This document shows positions 23,795 through 36,741 of a DNA stretch of 64,000 nt, piece after piece (the stretch's first letter is position 1; each line of letters begins with the position of its first letter). The stretch is from Fulvia fulva (Eukaryota; Ascomycota; Dothideomycetes; Mycosphaerellales; Mycosphaerellaceae), in the NCBI RefSeq assembly GCF_020509005.1, contig NC_063021.1, positions 1,984,001 to 2,048,000 of the forward strand, written 5' to 3'. Made by a program: the position numbers and the translations under genes. The notes beneath the pieces are model-generated. The model was given only the letters and a program-made list of their open reading frames with translations. It was not told the DNA's origin and did not search any database.

Positions 23795-26104
23795 ATGGCT
23801 AACCTAGCTGTCCCGAGAGGACTCCTTCTGAACGCCGATGAAGTTGTTGGCGGGGGCGCAAAGCACAAAGAGGGTAGCAATGGAAGTCAGTGGCCCATGG
23901 ACCCGGAGCACTTCTCTCTGCCCCTCTGGGATACCGCAGTGCTGCTAGGGGAACTCGGCAACAACACGGCGTTACCTACCGCTACCGACATACTTGACGA
24001 AGATTACGATACTCTCATGTCCAATCCCGAAGTCCTCGTGGAGAGGGCACAAAAGCATGCCCCTCCCCAGCTGGAGGAAGGTACTTACCGAGGGACACAA
24101 CTGGCATTGACCAAGATTTATCAACTGATTGAGAAGAGCTATGAATCCTTCATGGACGCTGCGAACTTTGAGCCTTCTATGCCTCGTCCACTGTCACTTC
24201 AGGCGAAAAGGCGCTTGTTTGGCTTCACCGACCCTGTTACGGACGGGTATCCTCCTCATCTCAACTTGGCCTCGAACCGCGCGTATGTCAAGGAGCACCC
24301 AGAAGTAGACGAAGGGACCGCACCACTACAGAGACCTACACTGAAGCCGACTGACCTCCACAGTGCGATGAGATTGGCGCAACTCTCTGTGCTACTGCCT
24401 CATGCCGTGCCGAAAACATTCGTTGAACAGACGGCTGCCAAAGCTAAGCAAGAAAAAGTCGAACTTGCATTTGGTCCAATGGGTAGACCTGACCAGGGCG
24501 AGAAGCTGGCCGATGTCGAGAATTACAACAAGGCCATGCGAAAACGGACCGCTGGCAACGATATCTTCGACCTACCTAACATTGGCGATCTCGAGGACTG
24601 GTATTCTGATCACAGGTTTGCACAGCAGTTCTTCACAGGACCCAATCCGACTACCATCGAACGCGCCTCTGATGCATGGATTCAACTGTTCGTTGAGAAT
24701 GCAACTCAAGCACTTGAAGACCAGAAGATGAAGCAGAAAATACAGGAGATTGTGCGAAGTGACAGAGATTCACTCTACATGCAGGACTATAGCTACTTCC
24801 GCGCATTCGCTGGCATGAGGGCATCTGACGAGATATCCTGCGAGTTTGACGAAACCTTCATCGACGGAAATGAGAAGACAACGAGGACAAGTAAACGGTG
24901 CGGCGTGGCAGCAGTGTGCTTGTTCCATCTGCCTAAAGACGCAAAGCTACAGCCACTTGCCATCATCCCTGATTGGAGAGGAAACGCCGCAGATTCAGTC
25001 TTCATCTACAACAAAGAGCTGGCCGTCTCTGAGCAGAAGACTGACTGGCCATGGAGATATGCGAAAACCTGCGTGCAAAGCAGCGACTGGCTCCGTCACG
25101 AAGTGGTCGTCCACCTCACTAACACTCACCTCATCGAAGAAGCAGTCATAGTCGGAGCGCAACGCTCTTTCGAGGACGCACATCCCGTGTTCCAACTCCT
25201 CTACCCTCACTGGCAAAAGACCTTGACCATCAATGCGGGAGCCAGAACTTCCCTGGTCCCCAACATCATCATCGACCTCATTGGTCTCACCAAGGATCAA
25301 GCTCTCAAGTTCATCATGGCAGAGTACAGCCGCTTCGACTTCACAGGCCGCTATGTCCCTGCAGACCTCAAGTCCCGCGGCTTCGACCCCGAAGAGCGCC
25401 ACGAGCCAAGGTACAAGAACTATGCCTACGCACGCTGTATTCATAGCATGTGGTTCAAGATCCGCTCTTGGGTGGAGGAAATGCTCTCGCTCCACTACAC
25501 ATCTGATGAATCGGTCGCCGCTGATTCTTGCATACAATTCTGGTGCAGGGAGATGCGAGCACCGGGCGGTGAAGGCGACACTGGCGGAGCAGGCCTCACT
25601 TCTTTCCCAACGATTACCACACTCGACGGTCTGATTGATGCGGTGACGATGTGTATACACCTTGCATCACCTCAGCATACGGCGGTGAACTATTTGCAGT
25701 CATACCATCAGTCCTTCGTGATCAACAAGCCGCCTTGTCTGTATCGCCCAGTCCCTGCCACCAGAGCAGAGCTGAATGGGTTTGAGGAGCGGGACCTGGT
25801 AGAAGCACTGCCTATGAACCATCCTCGAGAGTGGTTACTCGCGAGTCACATTCCATATCTGCTCTCTGCGAAGCCAGGCGACAAGGAGAGCCTCATCATC
25901 TACGCGGCCTCGAAGTATCATCTATACAAGGCGAAGCCCGGTGAGAAAGAGCAGAAGATCAAAGCTGCGGCAGCGAAGTTTTACAAGAGCCTCGCAGAGA
26001 GCGAGCAAGAATTCAGGGGCTACGCAGCCGAGACGTGGGATGCGGATGTACATCTTTACGATGTTTTGAGTCCGAGTTGGAATGCGGTCAGTATTGTCAT
26101 CTAG
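23795..26104 (+). CDS. Lipoxygenase
   Basis: Intronless 769-residue dioxygenase that forms hydroperoxides from polyunsaturated fatty acids such as linoleate. Metal ligands are visible: HLTNTH gives His440 and His445 (HxxxxH spacing, as in plant enzymes), QHTAVN gives His628 and Asn632, and the protein ends in NAVSIVI, supplying the terminal Ile769 carboxylate. Supporting blocks: DAHPVFQLLYPHWQKTLTIN and INAGARTSLVPN, equivalent to the plant HPIYKLL and NINALARQSLI regions, and FVINKPPCLYRPVP. The N-terminus (MANLAVPRGLLLNADEVVGG) is not a convincing secretion signal and no PLAT domain is evident, so an intracellular, short fungal lipoxygenase is likely. The metal (Fe or Mn) and regiospecificity cannot be read from sequence. 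It is tail to tail with a fatty aldehyde dehydrogenase 99 bp away. Confidence 0.92.
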   Translation: MANLAVPRGLLLNADEVVGGGAKHKEGSNGSQWPMDPEHFSLPLWDTAVLLGELGNNTALPTATDILDEDYDTLMSNPEVLVERAQKHAPPQLEEGTYRGTQLALTKIYQLIEKSYESFMDAANFEPSMPRPLSLQAKRRLFGFTDPVTDGYPPHLNLASNRAYVKEHPEVDEGTAPLQRPTLKPTDLHSAMRLAQLSVLLPHAVPKTFVEQTAAKAKQEKVELAFGPMGRPDQGEKLADVENYNKAMRKRTAGNDIFDLPNIGDLEDWYSDHRFAQQFFTGPNPTTIERASDAWIQLFVENATQALEDQKMKQKIQEIVRSDRDSLYMQDYSYFRAFAGMRASDEISCEFDETFIDGNEKTTRTSKRCGVAAVCLFHLPKDAKLQPLAIIPDWRGNAADSVFIYNKELAVSEQKTDWPWRYAKTCVQSSDWLRHEVVVHLTNTHLIEEAVIVGAQRSFEDAHPVFQLLYPHWQKTLTINAGARTSLVPNIIIDLIGLTKDQALKFIMAEYSRFDFTGRYVPADLKSRGFDPEERHEPRYKNYAYARCIHSMWFKIRSWVEEMLSLHYTSDESVAADSCIQFWCREMRAPGGEGDTGGAGLTSFPTITTLDGLIDAVTMCIHLASPQHTAVNYLQSYHQSFVINKPPCLYRPVPATRAELNGFEERDLVEALPMNHPREWLLASHIPYLLSAKPGDKESLIIYAASKYHLYKAKPGEKEQKIKAAAAKFYKSLAESEQEFRGYAAETWDADVHLYDVLSPSWNAVSIVI

Positions 26105-26203
26105 CATTTGCATTTTGATATGGGGTTCTATAGAAAACTGTCTCTGTGCGATGTAAATCATCATATATTACAACTTGGCTTTCACCTCCTTGTCCCTACC
26201 GAC

Positions 26204-27793
26204 TCAATTAGTCGCCCGGTAATAACGCACAAGCACTGCAACAGCAGCGACGAGCACCCACCGTCCGCCGGCTGACGCCGTGCTACTGCCGCCCAGTCCA
26301 AGCAACCACCACAGCAGACCGCCACTGGACTTGCCATTCCTGTCGAACCCAGGCTTCTTCTCGTTCATCGAACGGAACTGTTTCAGCTTCTTGTCGGTGT
26401 AGGGTGGATACCTGACGGCTAGTAGACCTTCGATCCAGCTTGGCGTGGTAGTGATAGATCGCCTGTGGGTGAAGCAATCGAAGCTTGCTTTTCCTCGGTA
26501 TGCTCCCTGGCCACTGCCGCCGACACCGCCGAATGCGAGGGTAGGGATCGAGGCGTGGAAGAAACCATCGTTGACGGAGGCGCCGCCGGATCGTGTTTGT
26601 GAGAGAATCTTGTCGGTTTCCACTTTGCTGCCGAAGGGGTATAGGCCGAGAGGTGTGGGGTCGACCTTGTTCGCAATGCGGACGGCCTCGTCGAGGTTGT
26701 TGACTGTCATGATGGGGATGAGGGGGCCGAACGACTCGTCTTTGATGAGGGAGTCTTCAAGGTCATCAACTTGGACGACTGTTGGCTCGAAGAAGAGGCG
26801 TGACTTGTCAGTCTTGCCGCCGATGAGGATCTTGCCGTTGCTGTTGTCGAGCATCTCCTTGAGTCGGGTCCATTGACGCTCGTTGACCACTTTGCCGTAG
26901 TCATCGGCGTACTCGGCTCCCTTTGGCTGGAATTCTTTGAAGGCAGTTTGAAGCTGCTGCAGGAATCCTGGGAGTACCTCCTTGTCCACGAGGATATAGT
27001 TTTGGCTGACGCAGACTTGGCCGACGTTCATCAGCTTCGCCCATAGTAGACGTCTCGCTGCGAGTCGGAGGTCTGCATTGCGGGTGATGATGGCTGGGTT
27101 CTTTCCACCGAGCTCAAGCGTGACAGGAGTCAAGGTCTCTGCGGCTTTCTTTGCGATGATCTTGCCGACCATGGCATTTCCGGTGTAGAAGATCTTGTCC
27201 CACTTGCAGTCTAGCAGCGCTGTTGTCTCTGGAATAGCACCTTGAACACATCCGTAGCCACTGGGATCCAGCGACTGCTCGATGATGTGCTGCATCACTC
27301 TCGCGGCGTTTGGTGCATTCTCTGACGGCTTCAAGATGGCAGTGCAGCCCGCAGCTATTGCGCCGACCATAGGACCAAGCGAGAGCTGGATGGGAAAGTT
27401 GTATGCACCGATCAGCAACACAGCACCCAAAGGATCTTTCCTGATCCTGGGGCTCATTGGCATGTTCATCAATGATGTATCTTCCGCCTTCTCATCTTTC
27501 ATGAACCTCTGCAGATTCTTGATCATGAACAGAATGTCATTCAGAACCCAACCCACTTCGGTGAGATATGCCTCGAATGCGCTCTTGCCCAGATCGAGCT
27601 TGCACGCTTCCATGAGCGCTGGCTCCTCATCTTTCAGTCCCCAATACAGCTGTTTCAGCTGCTTCAGCCTGTACTCGATGGGTCGTGTCTCGTTTGTGAG
27701 GAACTTGTCATTGACGCGGTTGTGAATGGCTGGGATGTCGCTCACGGGCGTTGCCGTGAAGGGTGGGATGTCGTCCATGGTGAGGTGGATCAT
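26204..27793 (-). CDS. HFD1: Fatty aldehyde dehydrogenase (HFD1-like, class 3 ALDH), tail-anchored
   Basis: Oxidises medium- and long-chain aldehydes to fatty acids with NAD(P). Intronless, 529 residues from 27793, or 524 from the internal Met at 27778 (MDDIPPFTATPV), which is the likelier start. Catalytic residues: Glu227 in LELGGKNPAI and Cys261 in NVGQVCVSQNYI; the cofactor-binding core includes GAYNFPIQLSLGP, KPSEN and YTGNAMVGK, and the terminal block SGGASVNDGFFHASIPTLAF follows. The C-terminus has two hydrophobic stretches (GGLLWWLLGLGG, WVLVAAVAVLVRYYRATN), consistent with a tail anchor to ER, lipid droplet or mitochondrial outer membrane, as in yeast Hfd1 and mammalian FALDH. Its convergent position beside the lipoxygenase suggests, but does not prove, a shared oxylipin or lipid-aldehyde context. 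Confidence 0.93.
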   Translation of the reverse strand: MIHLTMDDIPPFTATPVSDIPAIHNRVNDKFLTNETRPIEYRLKQLKQLYWGLKDEEPALMEACKLDLGKSAFEAYLTEVGWVLNDILFMIKNLQRFMKDEKAEDTSLMNMPMSPRIRKDPLGAVLLIGAYNFPIQLSLGPMVGAIAAGCTAILKPSENAPNAARVMQHIIEQSLDPSGYGCVQGAIPETTALLDCKWDKIFYTGNAMVGKIIAKKAAETLTPVTLELGGKNPAIITRNADLRLAARRLLWAKLMNVGQVCVSQNYILVDKEVLPGFLQQLQTAFKEFQPKGAEYADDYGKVVNERQWTRLKEMLDNSNGKILIGGKTDKSRLFFEPTVVQVDDLEDSLIKDESFGPLIPIMTVNNLDEAVRIANKVDPTPLGLYPFGSKVETDKILSQTRSGGASVNDGFFHASIPTLAFGGVGGSGQGAYRGKASFDCFTHRRSITTTPSWIEGLLAVRYPPYTDKKLKQFRSMNEKKPGFDRNGKSSGGLLWWLLGLGGSSTASAGGRWVLVAAVAVLVRYYRATN

Positions 27794-28531
27794 GCTTCTT
27801 GCGACGGCGACACAGGGGAGGGATGGCTACATGTATGTGTTGATCGGGCCGAGGCAGCGCAATGTAATCGCCCTGAGCCCGGGAGAGCAAGCCACGTGCA
27901 AGCCTCGGCTGAGAGCACCTCGACTTTCTGGCACATGATCGAGACACACCAGACATTCTTGACGGACCGACGCGTGCTGGTCACGACCGTTGCTGTCCCG
28001 ACGCATTTCACGAGCTGTCTGCAAGGACATGGACGGTGACGGCGTAGCAAAACAGGTGGAGCCGTGTGGTTCAGCGTTCAGCCCCTCTCCCAGGGTCAGG
28101 ATCAGAGCTGCAGGAAGAGGCCTGCCCTGCTGCTGCCAGGTGGTGCCTTTCGCTACCTCCCACGAGCCTCCGTACGCTACGCTTCGGTTGACGTTGCACC
28201 TCATTGACAATCACTCCTGATACTGTGCTGCCGTACTTCGCTCGCTCCGGCCTCTCCATCTTGCAATTCTTTCGTCCCGGCCACTCGCTTCTCGCCCGCT
28301 ACGACACTTTCTTGGTGGTGGGGCCAACGCAGTGCCCGCTCTTCTCGCCGGATTGCAGAGCCACCCTGCTGTTCGGCGCCTCCGCATACAAATCACCTAC
28401 CGCGCGCGTGAATACAATCTCCTCGGCGGAGTCAGCAGCCCGCAGACAAAGAAGGAGGGACTAGCCATCGCAAGACTTCTCAAAGCGGAACATCCTTCCA
28501 TCTCTGCGACCGCGAGACGCACATCGCAGAA
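27794..28531. promoter_or_regulatory. divergent promoter region between fatty aldehyde dehydrogenase and SLT2
   Basis: About 740 bases between divergent starts. The half near the MAP kinase is C/T-rich with long pyrimidine runs (about 28,230-28,340), typical of fungal 5' leaders. Short open frames on both strands carry no motif. No specific operator is claimed. Confidence 0.4.
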
Positions 28532-29917
<1,386 letters not shown>

Positions 29918-30339
29918 TGGAGGATAACTGTGCGCTGGTAGCATAGTCGCTTGGATGAGCGCTTCGGGTGGATACACTCCGCACGATCTTATGGCATGCG
30001 TGAATGATGTTGACGGCGGGGACGAAAGCTGGCATGATACTTGGTAGTTGGTAAGTACAGCTGGACATGGTCACTATCTTGTCTACCGGCAGGGAAGGAA
30101 AATTGAAATTTCGAGTCTCGGACAACATTGCTTCATCCACTCTGCGATTATGACCGACGATCGTGATACAATCATGGCAATTGAGTGAAGGACGTCCGAA
30201 TTCTCCGGAGCTGTCGACTTGGGTCTGGCAGTGGACGTCCCGCCGCGGTCTTTGTGACAGTGATATCGACATGCTATCTCAGCTTCAAAAGTCGTCCTCG
30301 GAGATCGGAGAGCGCCTCCACGCGGCGGGCGACGTAAGT
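29918..30339. other. transition zone between SLT2 and the repeat block
   Basis: 3' flank of the MAP kinase gene with normal host composition (CpA and TpG present) up to about 30,320. Beyond that, TpA-rich, CpA/TpG-poor sequence begins abruptly. No gene recognised. Confidence 0.6.
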
Positions 30340-30715
30340 ACCTTCGTTACGACAAAGAGAAACTAAGTCTCTCCCTCTCGAAATATCCGCTCGAAACGCG
30401 ACGCTTTAACGTCGTAAAACGACCGAAATTCCTCGAGATACGACGCCTTTCGAAGCCTACGAAGCGACGAGTACCTCGAGTACGATACCGAGAAGATAAG
30501 ACGAAGAAGCAGAGAGGAGAAGGGAGGATACGCCCGGATATCCCTTCACGAAGACCTCGAAACTACTCGAAAGAAGATAGAATATATCGGACTCTTTCTT
30601 TAGATAATAATAGCCGGACCAAGCGCTGTATTATAGTCCTTCGAGAAACTAAAATCTTAAGCGCCGTTTAAGACGGCCGAAGACTTTATAGAAGGGATAG
30701 ACTATTCGAGATACT

Positions 30716-30740
30716 ACCTCTCTCTCTCTCTCTCTCCCTC
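30716..30740. repeat. (TC)n microsatellite
   Basis: A run of about ten TC dinucleotides in otherwise unassigned RIP-mutated sequence (30,340-31,100). No transposon motif was recognised around it. Confidence 0.7.
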
Positions 30741-31106
30741 GAATTTGAAATTTAGCGTTTATACGATTTTAGCGTTCGTACGACGAGCTTATCCGGCGCG
30801 GCGAAGACGGAGAAATATAGCGAAATTCTTAGGCGTAATTCTCGAGGTATAGGCGGAAATTTTGTCTTATTTCCAAGGTAAAAGATAACGTAAAACTACG
30901 GTACTATAACTCGTCTACTAAGGTAATACGGCGTAAAAGGAGTACGAGTTATACGCTAGGACTCGTAGGGCGGGAAGGCTCTAGTAATATTATAAAGAAC
31001 AAACTCTTTCTTTACTCTCGAGAGGGTTTTCTAGCCGTAGGGCTTTTCTTCTCCTCTCGAATTTTCGGTCTTATTATAAGGCCCGTATTATATAGTCTAG
31101 GACTTA

Positions 31107-31190
31107 AATAGATAGATATTTCATTAAGCTATTATAGTGCCCTCTAGCCTATATAGCTATACTATCTTATTTTTGTATATTAAGAGGAGT
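31107..31190 (-). mobile_element. fragment: 3' end of a LINE related to the intact copy
   Basis: Read on the minus strand, the end of this stretch (ggctagagggcactataat, then gaaatatctatctat) matches the 3' UTR and tail of the intact LINE (ggccggagggcaccacaac, then gaatcatctatctatct), allowing for CpA-to-TpA changes. Only the last 80 or so bases are recognisable; the element is otherwise lost or truncated. Confidence 0.55.
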
Positions 31191-31439
31191 AGCTATCGAC
31201 TTTGTTAATACTACTACTATATACTCGTACTAAAAACCGGAGAGGCAAACGAAACACGATAATAAATAAAGGGGCGATAGCGTCGTAAAAGTAAAGAGCG
31301 CCCTTAAAAGGCGGCGAACGAAGGGAAACGCGCGGAGCGACGACGCGCCCGGGAGAATCGAAATACGGAGACTATCTACTATAACGACTATAACAACTAT
31401 AAGCTACTAACTAGAATAACTAGTATACGAAATACGGTA

Positions 31440-34400
31440 TAGATATAGTAGAATATACCGCGATTATATACGAAATTATAGCCACCCTCGCGAGCGCTAA
31501 TCTACCCTATAAACGCGCGATCCGTAGCCTCCTCGAGAGCTTAGCCTAAGCGATCTAGGAGCTACTACGGGCGACGAAGGCGCTAGCGCTAGTAAAGGAA
31601 GTGACAAACGCGGACCTCCTACGGGAGATCTAGGCGCTAGGAAGAGCTAGGCCGGCGATATATACCTAAGTAGCTATAGTAGCCGTAGAGTAACTAACGT
31701 ACCGCGTTAGGCTAGTTTAGCGCGAGGTCACGATATATATAGACAACCCTAAAGAAAGAGAGCGGGTAGCGGTACTATCGTACTAACGCCTCGTAGAGTA
31801 GGCGCGCTAGGCTAGTAAATAAGACATTATTATAGCCTAGAAGCTAAAGAGTAGAGACGTACGCTATACGCTCGTAACTATAGCGAGGAGACCGACGCTA
31901 CTATAGAGCGTAGCCTAGGCGGTCGAGGCACTAAACGCGAAGAGTATAGCGCCGGTCGCGCTAGTATACTAGGCCCTTATATATAGTATCCGAGTTAATA
32001 CCTTCCTAGTAGATACTAGCCCGGTAGCGATAGGAGAGGCTATCGTAAAGGACAACTAGGCCACTATCCTAGGCCTCGCTATTACCCGGGCGTACTAGCT
32101 AAAGAAGCCGGAACGAATAGAGCGGAAATACTCGTCGCTCGTACTCGCGTTTAAGTATAATAGTTAGAGGATCTAGGCTATAGAGAAGGGACTAGTCCTA
32201 GCCTACTCGTACTACTACGTTAAAAAGCACGACTATACCTATATAGTAACCTAGTACTTCCGGTACTAGGGATTCGGGTATACTATAAAGTATTGTCGGT
32301 AGGAGACCTACTACGGCTACTACGCGAAGGTATATAATACCCGCGAATACCCCTAACCTAAGATAAGTAAGTACGCTAACTACGGCGGGGACTATAACGC
32401 GTAGATAGGCGGATATAGAGTAAAGAGATAGGTAGCGGAATAGGCGGTAGGAGCGCGCCTAGGTATACGCTAGGAAAGAGGAGGAATAGCGATAGTACTA
32501 TACCGTCTAAGAGTCGACGCCGACGGCTTCTAGCCGGTTATATATAGGAGTAAGAAGAGGCGGCCAAATAGCGATAGACGTAGAATATACGGAGTAGGCC
32601 GACTAGCGCTTACTAACCCCCGGGCTTAGGGCCTTGGATAGACGCGCCTCGATACGATAATATTCTGCCCCTACGGAGGTAGCGCGCCCTTACCGGTAGC
32701 TACGCTAGCGACGCCGGTCCCGCGATAGGATAATAAAGGCGAGGGCGAGGGCGACGAGGACGACAATATAGTAGTAAACCTACGGAGGTAGAATAGGGAA
32801 CTATAGCTAATATAATAGTCTAACTATAAATAGTACGCTTACCTAGCTAACTATCGTATAGTATAACGCTAATAAGAGTAAGGACAAGGCCTAGAAGCTA
32901 CTCCTTAGCCTACTACACCCTAGCCGGTACTATATAGTCGCTATCTAAGAGTAGTAGACAAACGGAAAGACGATACTCGTAGACCCGAGATACTACCTTA
33001 TAGTACCCTAAGGTAACTAGCCGGTAGCGCGGGTCTACTTCTACGTAAGTAAAGAAATCGCGATAATAACGTAGACGACCTATACCTACTCTAGCGATAT
33101 AGCCTCTCTACGGCTACGCCTTACCGACGGTAAGATAATAGCTATCTATAACGCCTATAACCCGTACTTAGTACCGGGCTCGATAGAAGACGATAGCTAG
33201 TCGGCCACCCTCTACTAGCTCTAAGAAGCTCTCTAAGAGGAAGCTAATATATATATCCTAGTCGGCGACCTTAACCTCTACTACCTTAGATAGGGAGGCA
33301 ATAGCGTACCCTCGGCCTATAGTGCCGTAGACGCGCTTATCGGTCTAGTAGAGATATCCGGCCTTAGCCTAGTACTTCCCGTAGGTACGGCTACGTATTA
33401 GTAGAAAAACACGACCTAGACGCTTGACCTAACCTTCGCGATATAGTAGATAGCCTAGCGGACTATCTTCTACGATATAGACCGAGAACTCGATACCGGC
33501 TATCTAGACTACCTAGCTATCCGTACGACGTTCGACGTAATATACCTATAGGCGCTACTAGCCCTAGAACTACGGCCTTAGTAGAAGAGAGCGGACTAGA
33601 AGGAGATTAATAAGGTACTAAAAGAACGAATAATGGCCCTTATACCGCCGGTACCCCTCCGCTTAGAGGCGGAAATTAATACGGCGGTAGGGAGCCTATA
33701 GTAGTATATAGTAAGAGTAATCCGGGACAAGATCCCCTATACCCGACCCTCGAAGTACGCGTCGCTAGCCTAGTCGTAGGAATACGTAGACGTAGTCCGT
33801 ATAACGGTAGCGGCGCGGCGCCGGTAGAACGAGACAAAATAGGACGCTATATACGCCCGATACCGCCGACTAGATAACGAGAAGGGTAGGATTATTACGC
33901 GCTAGGGCAATATTACGTAGTATAACGCCGTCCGTAAAGTTATAGGAGACCGAAGTAAGGTCTAGAAGCTCGCTAAGTAGGCGCGTACGAGGAAACCGGA
34001 GACGCCGCTACGACTACTATAGTTCCTACCTATCCGTAATAGGTAAGGGGTCCTCTAGGAAGCCTAGTAAGGTAGAGCCGACGCTCTAGTAGAGGCGTTC
34101 TTCCCTCCTCCGGTTACTACCCGACTCGATAATATCGAAGGCTTCGTATACCTAATAGAGCTCGAGACTAGCTAAGAGGTAACGGAGGCGGAGGTACTAA
34201 TAGTACTAAAAGCGGCGCTACTAGATAAGGTCCTAGGACTAGATAAGATCCCTAACCGATTCCTTAAGTACTACCGCTAGACGCTAGCCCCGTACCTCGC
34301 GGGGCTATTTACGGTATACCTCTAGTAGTTATACGTACCGACCCCCTTCCGGTACTCGAGTATAGTCGTCCTCCGTAAGGAGGGTAAGGCTAGATACGAC

Positions 34401-36735
34401 GTTAGGAAGGCCTACCGCCCGATAGCCCTACTTAGTACGATCGGTAAGGCGCTAGAGCGTATCGTAGCCGATCGTATCTCTAAGCTAGCCGAGGAGTACT
34501 AGCTTCTCCTAGCCGAGTAGATAGGAGCCCGACTAGGGCGGTCTACGACGACCGCCCTAGAACTTATTACGGAATAGGTTTATATAATCTAGGTAATACG
34601 CCGATAATAGGTCGCTATCCTAATATCCCTCGATATCTCGGGGGCGTTCGATAAGGTTTTCTACGCCCGACTACTCTATAACCTCCGGGCGAAAGGTCTA
34701 CCTAGCTAGCTCGTCGCGTTCGTTAAGTCCTTCCTTAGTAACCGGTCTACGTAGCTCGTCCTAAGGGAGTAGCGTAAACCTTAGATACGGCCTACGGAAA
34801 CGGGGATCCCGTAGGGCTTATCGCTCTCTCTAATCCTCTTCCTTTTCTTCTCCTCTACGCTCCTCCCGCTACTTAGGGGAAGCGCCGGCGGTACTAACTC
34901 CAATATAGGCTTTATTAACGATACGAACATCCTAATATATAGCGACTTAACCGAGACTAATTACCGCTAACTCGAAGCGGCGCTCGAGGTATATAACGAC
35001 TAGGTAGCGCGATACGGGGTAGTCTTTATACCTAAGAAGTACTAGATAATCTACCTTACGAGGACCCTAAAGAAGTATAACCTCTAAGCTACGATCGAGG
35101 CCGGGACCGGCGTAAGCTAGATTACTCTATAGCTATCTATCCGGGTCCTAGGATTCTAAGTAGATACGTAACTCCGGTAGTACGCCTACCTAAAGTAGAT
35201 CCGGTAGCGGGGAGACTAGAACAAAGCCTTAGTTATACGCCTCGCGGCCTCTATATAGAGCGTAGCCTTTATAAAGGTACGCTAGCTATATAGCTCTATC
35301 GTCCGACCGGCGATTACCTTTAGGGTACTAGTCTAGTATCTATCCTACGCGACTAGCTAGATAAAGTAGATTCAAAACGTATAGAACGAATATTTACGTA
35401 GGGCGACCGGGGTATACCGTACTATACCGATATAGGTCCTAGAAGCGGATACGTAGATCGCGCCGCTAGACCTTTACCTCTAATAGCTCGCTATAGGCTA
35501 TACGCTCTAGACGGCGACTAGTAAGGTAGGGGGCGATATCCGCGCGGCGTACTAGGCGATTACGATACGCCTTCGATCTATAGTACCTAAAAAGAAGATA
35601 GGATTATAGGCCTAGCGGTAGCTAGATACGTAATAAACCCCGATAGTAAAGTTCCGAGTATAGGCCCTAGCTAGTAGTATACTAGTAATAGGAGCGGGAT
35701 AGGGACGCGAAGAACGGAAGGCTATAGCGAACGTAGTCCGTAGATATATATAGGGAATCTAGAACGAGCGCTAGGAGAAAGGCAAAAGGTACCCGAACGG
35801 GTAACTACTATAGTAACGAGCGTACCGACGAGAAGACGAGGTAGCGGCGAAGATAGGACCTATTAGCCGGGATAGAGTAATACTCTTCCGAGCCCTTACC
35901 CGCCTATAGGTAATAGTCGCGATACTACTCCGCTCGGAATAAATTAGGTTTAAGGACTATCTATATCGCCGAAAGGTACCGGGAGTAGATAGTAGTCTAT
36001 ACGAATATAGACGTGTTTAGACGCCGAAACACGTCGTACTATTCTACCTACGCTTTATAGAAGCCCGGTAGGTAATACGCCTCGAGACGGGGCTATAGAC
36101 TTCTAATATATAATAGGTATAGCGCGTAGGATACGAGTAGCGGTACAAATAGTAATACGGACCGGCCTACTATAGTAGTTCTAGATAGCGGGTAAGATAG
36201 TAGTAAGAATAGGGGAGATAGCCTAGGAGGAAGAGCTCTAGGAAGCCTCTAAAGGCGCTCTACCTATAGATATAGTAGAACTCCGGTAGTACTAACGACT
36301 ACGTAGGCGGGTAGACCGTAGCCTATAGCGACCCCGAGCGTAGGAGGAATAGCGATAGGAGTACTAATAGAGTATAGGAGCCCGGAAGGGTCGACTCGTC
36401 GTCTACTCGACGGCTAGCTCGTTTTCCGCTCGACGGTCGACCTATCTCCTACTCGATAGGTGACCCGCCTCTACTAATAGTCGACCTATCGTCTGTTCGA
36501 TAGTCGGCTAGCTACTAATACTCATTCCTAGGTACCGGGCAGATTAGTACTCCGGGGCGGCTAACTACCTAGTACTTACCGCTTCTAGTACGATAGATTG
36601 ACTAATAAGTAATAGAAAGAACTTACTAATACCTAAAGAGGGGTTTTCCCCGTACGACGGGTTTACCCTCTCTCTTCCTTAATAGCCCCCGGCCTTATAG
36701 ACCTTTTAGGAGCTAGATAGGCATTATAAATATAT
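31440..36735 (+). mobile_element. LINE relic A, RIP-inactivated, near full length
   Basis: Non-LTR retrotransposon (Tad/I-like) with all domains readable through RIP stops. ORF1 (about 31,440-32,700) has a degraded zinc-knuckle series near 32,250-32,350. ORF2 starts about 32,870. The endonuclease has ILVGDLNLYYL near 33,255. The reverse transcriptase begins VVLRKEGKARYDVRKAYRPI at 34,365, includes LDISGAFDKV near 34,630, and its catalytic box reads GFINDTNIL at 34,908-34,930 (FVDD expected; one Asp changed to Asn as RIP would do). A C-terminal Cys/His finger lies near 35,980-36,050. The 3' UTR contains three successive hairpins (36,397-36,503) and ends in an A/T-rich tail against the pogo TIR. 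The 5' limit is uncertain and no TSD was found. Confidence 0.8.
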
Positions 36736-36741
36736 ATATAT

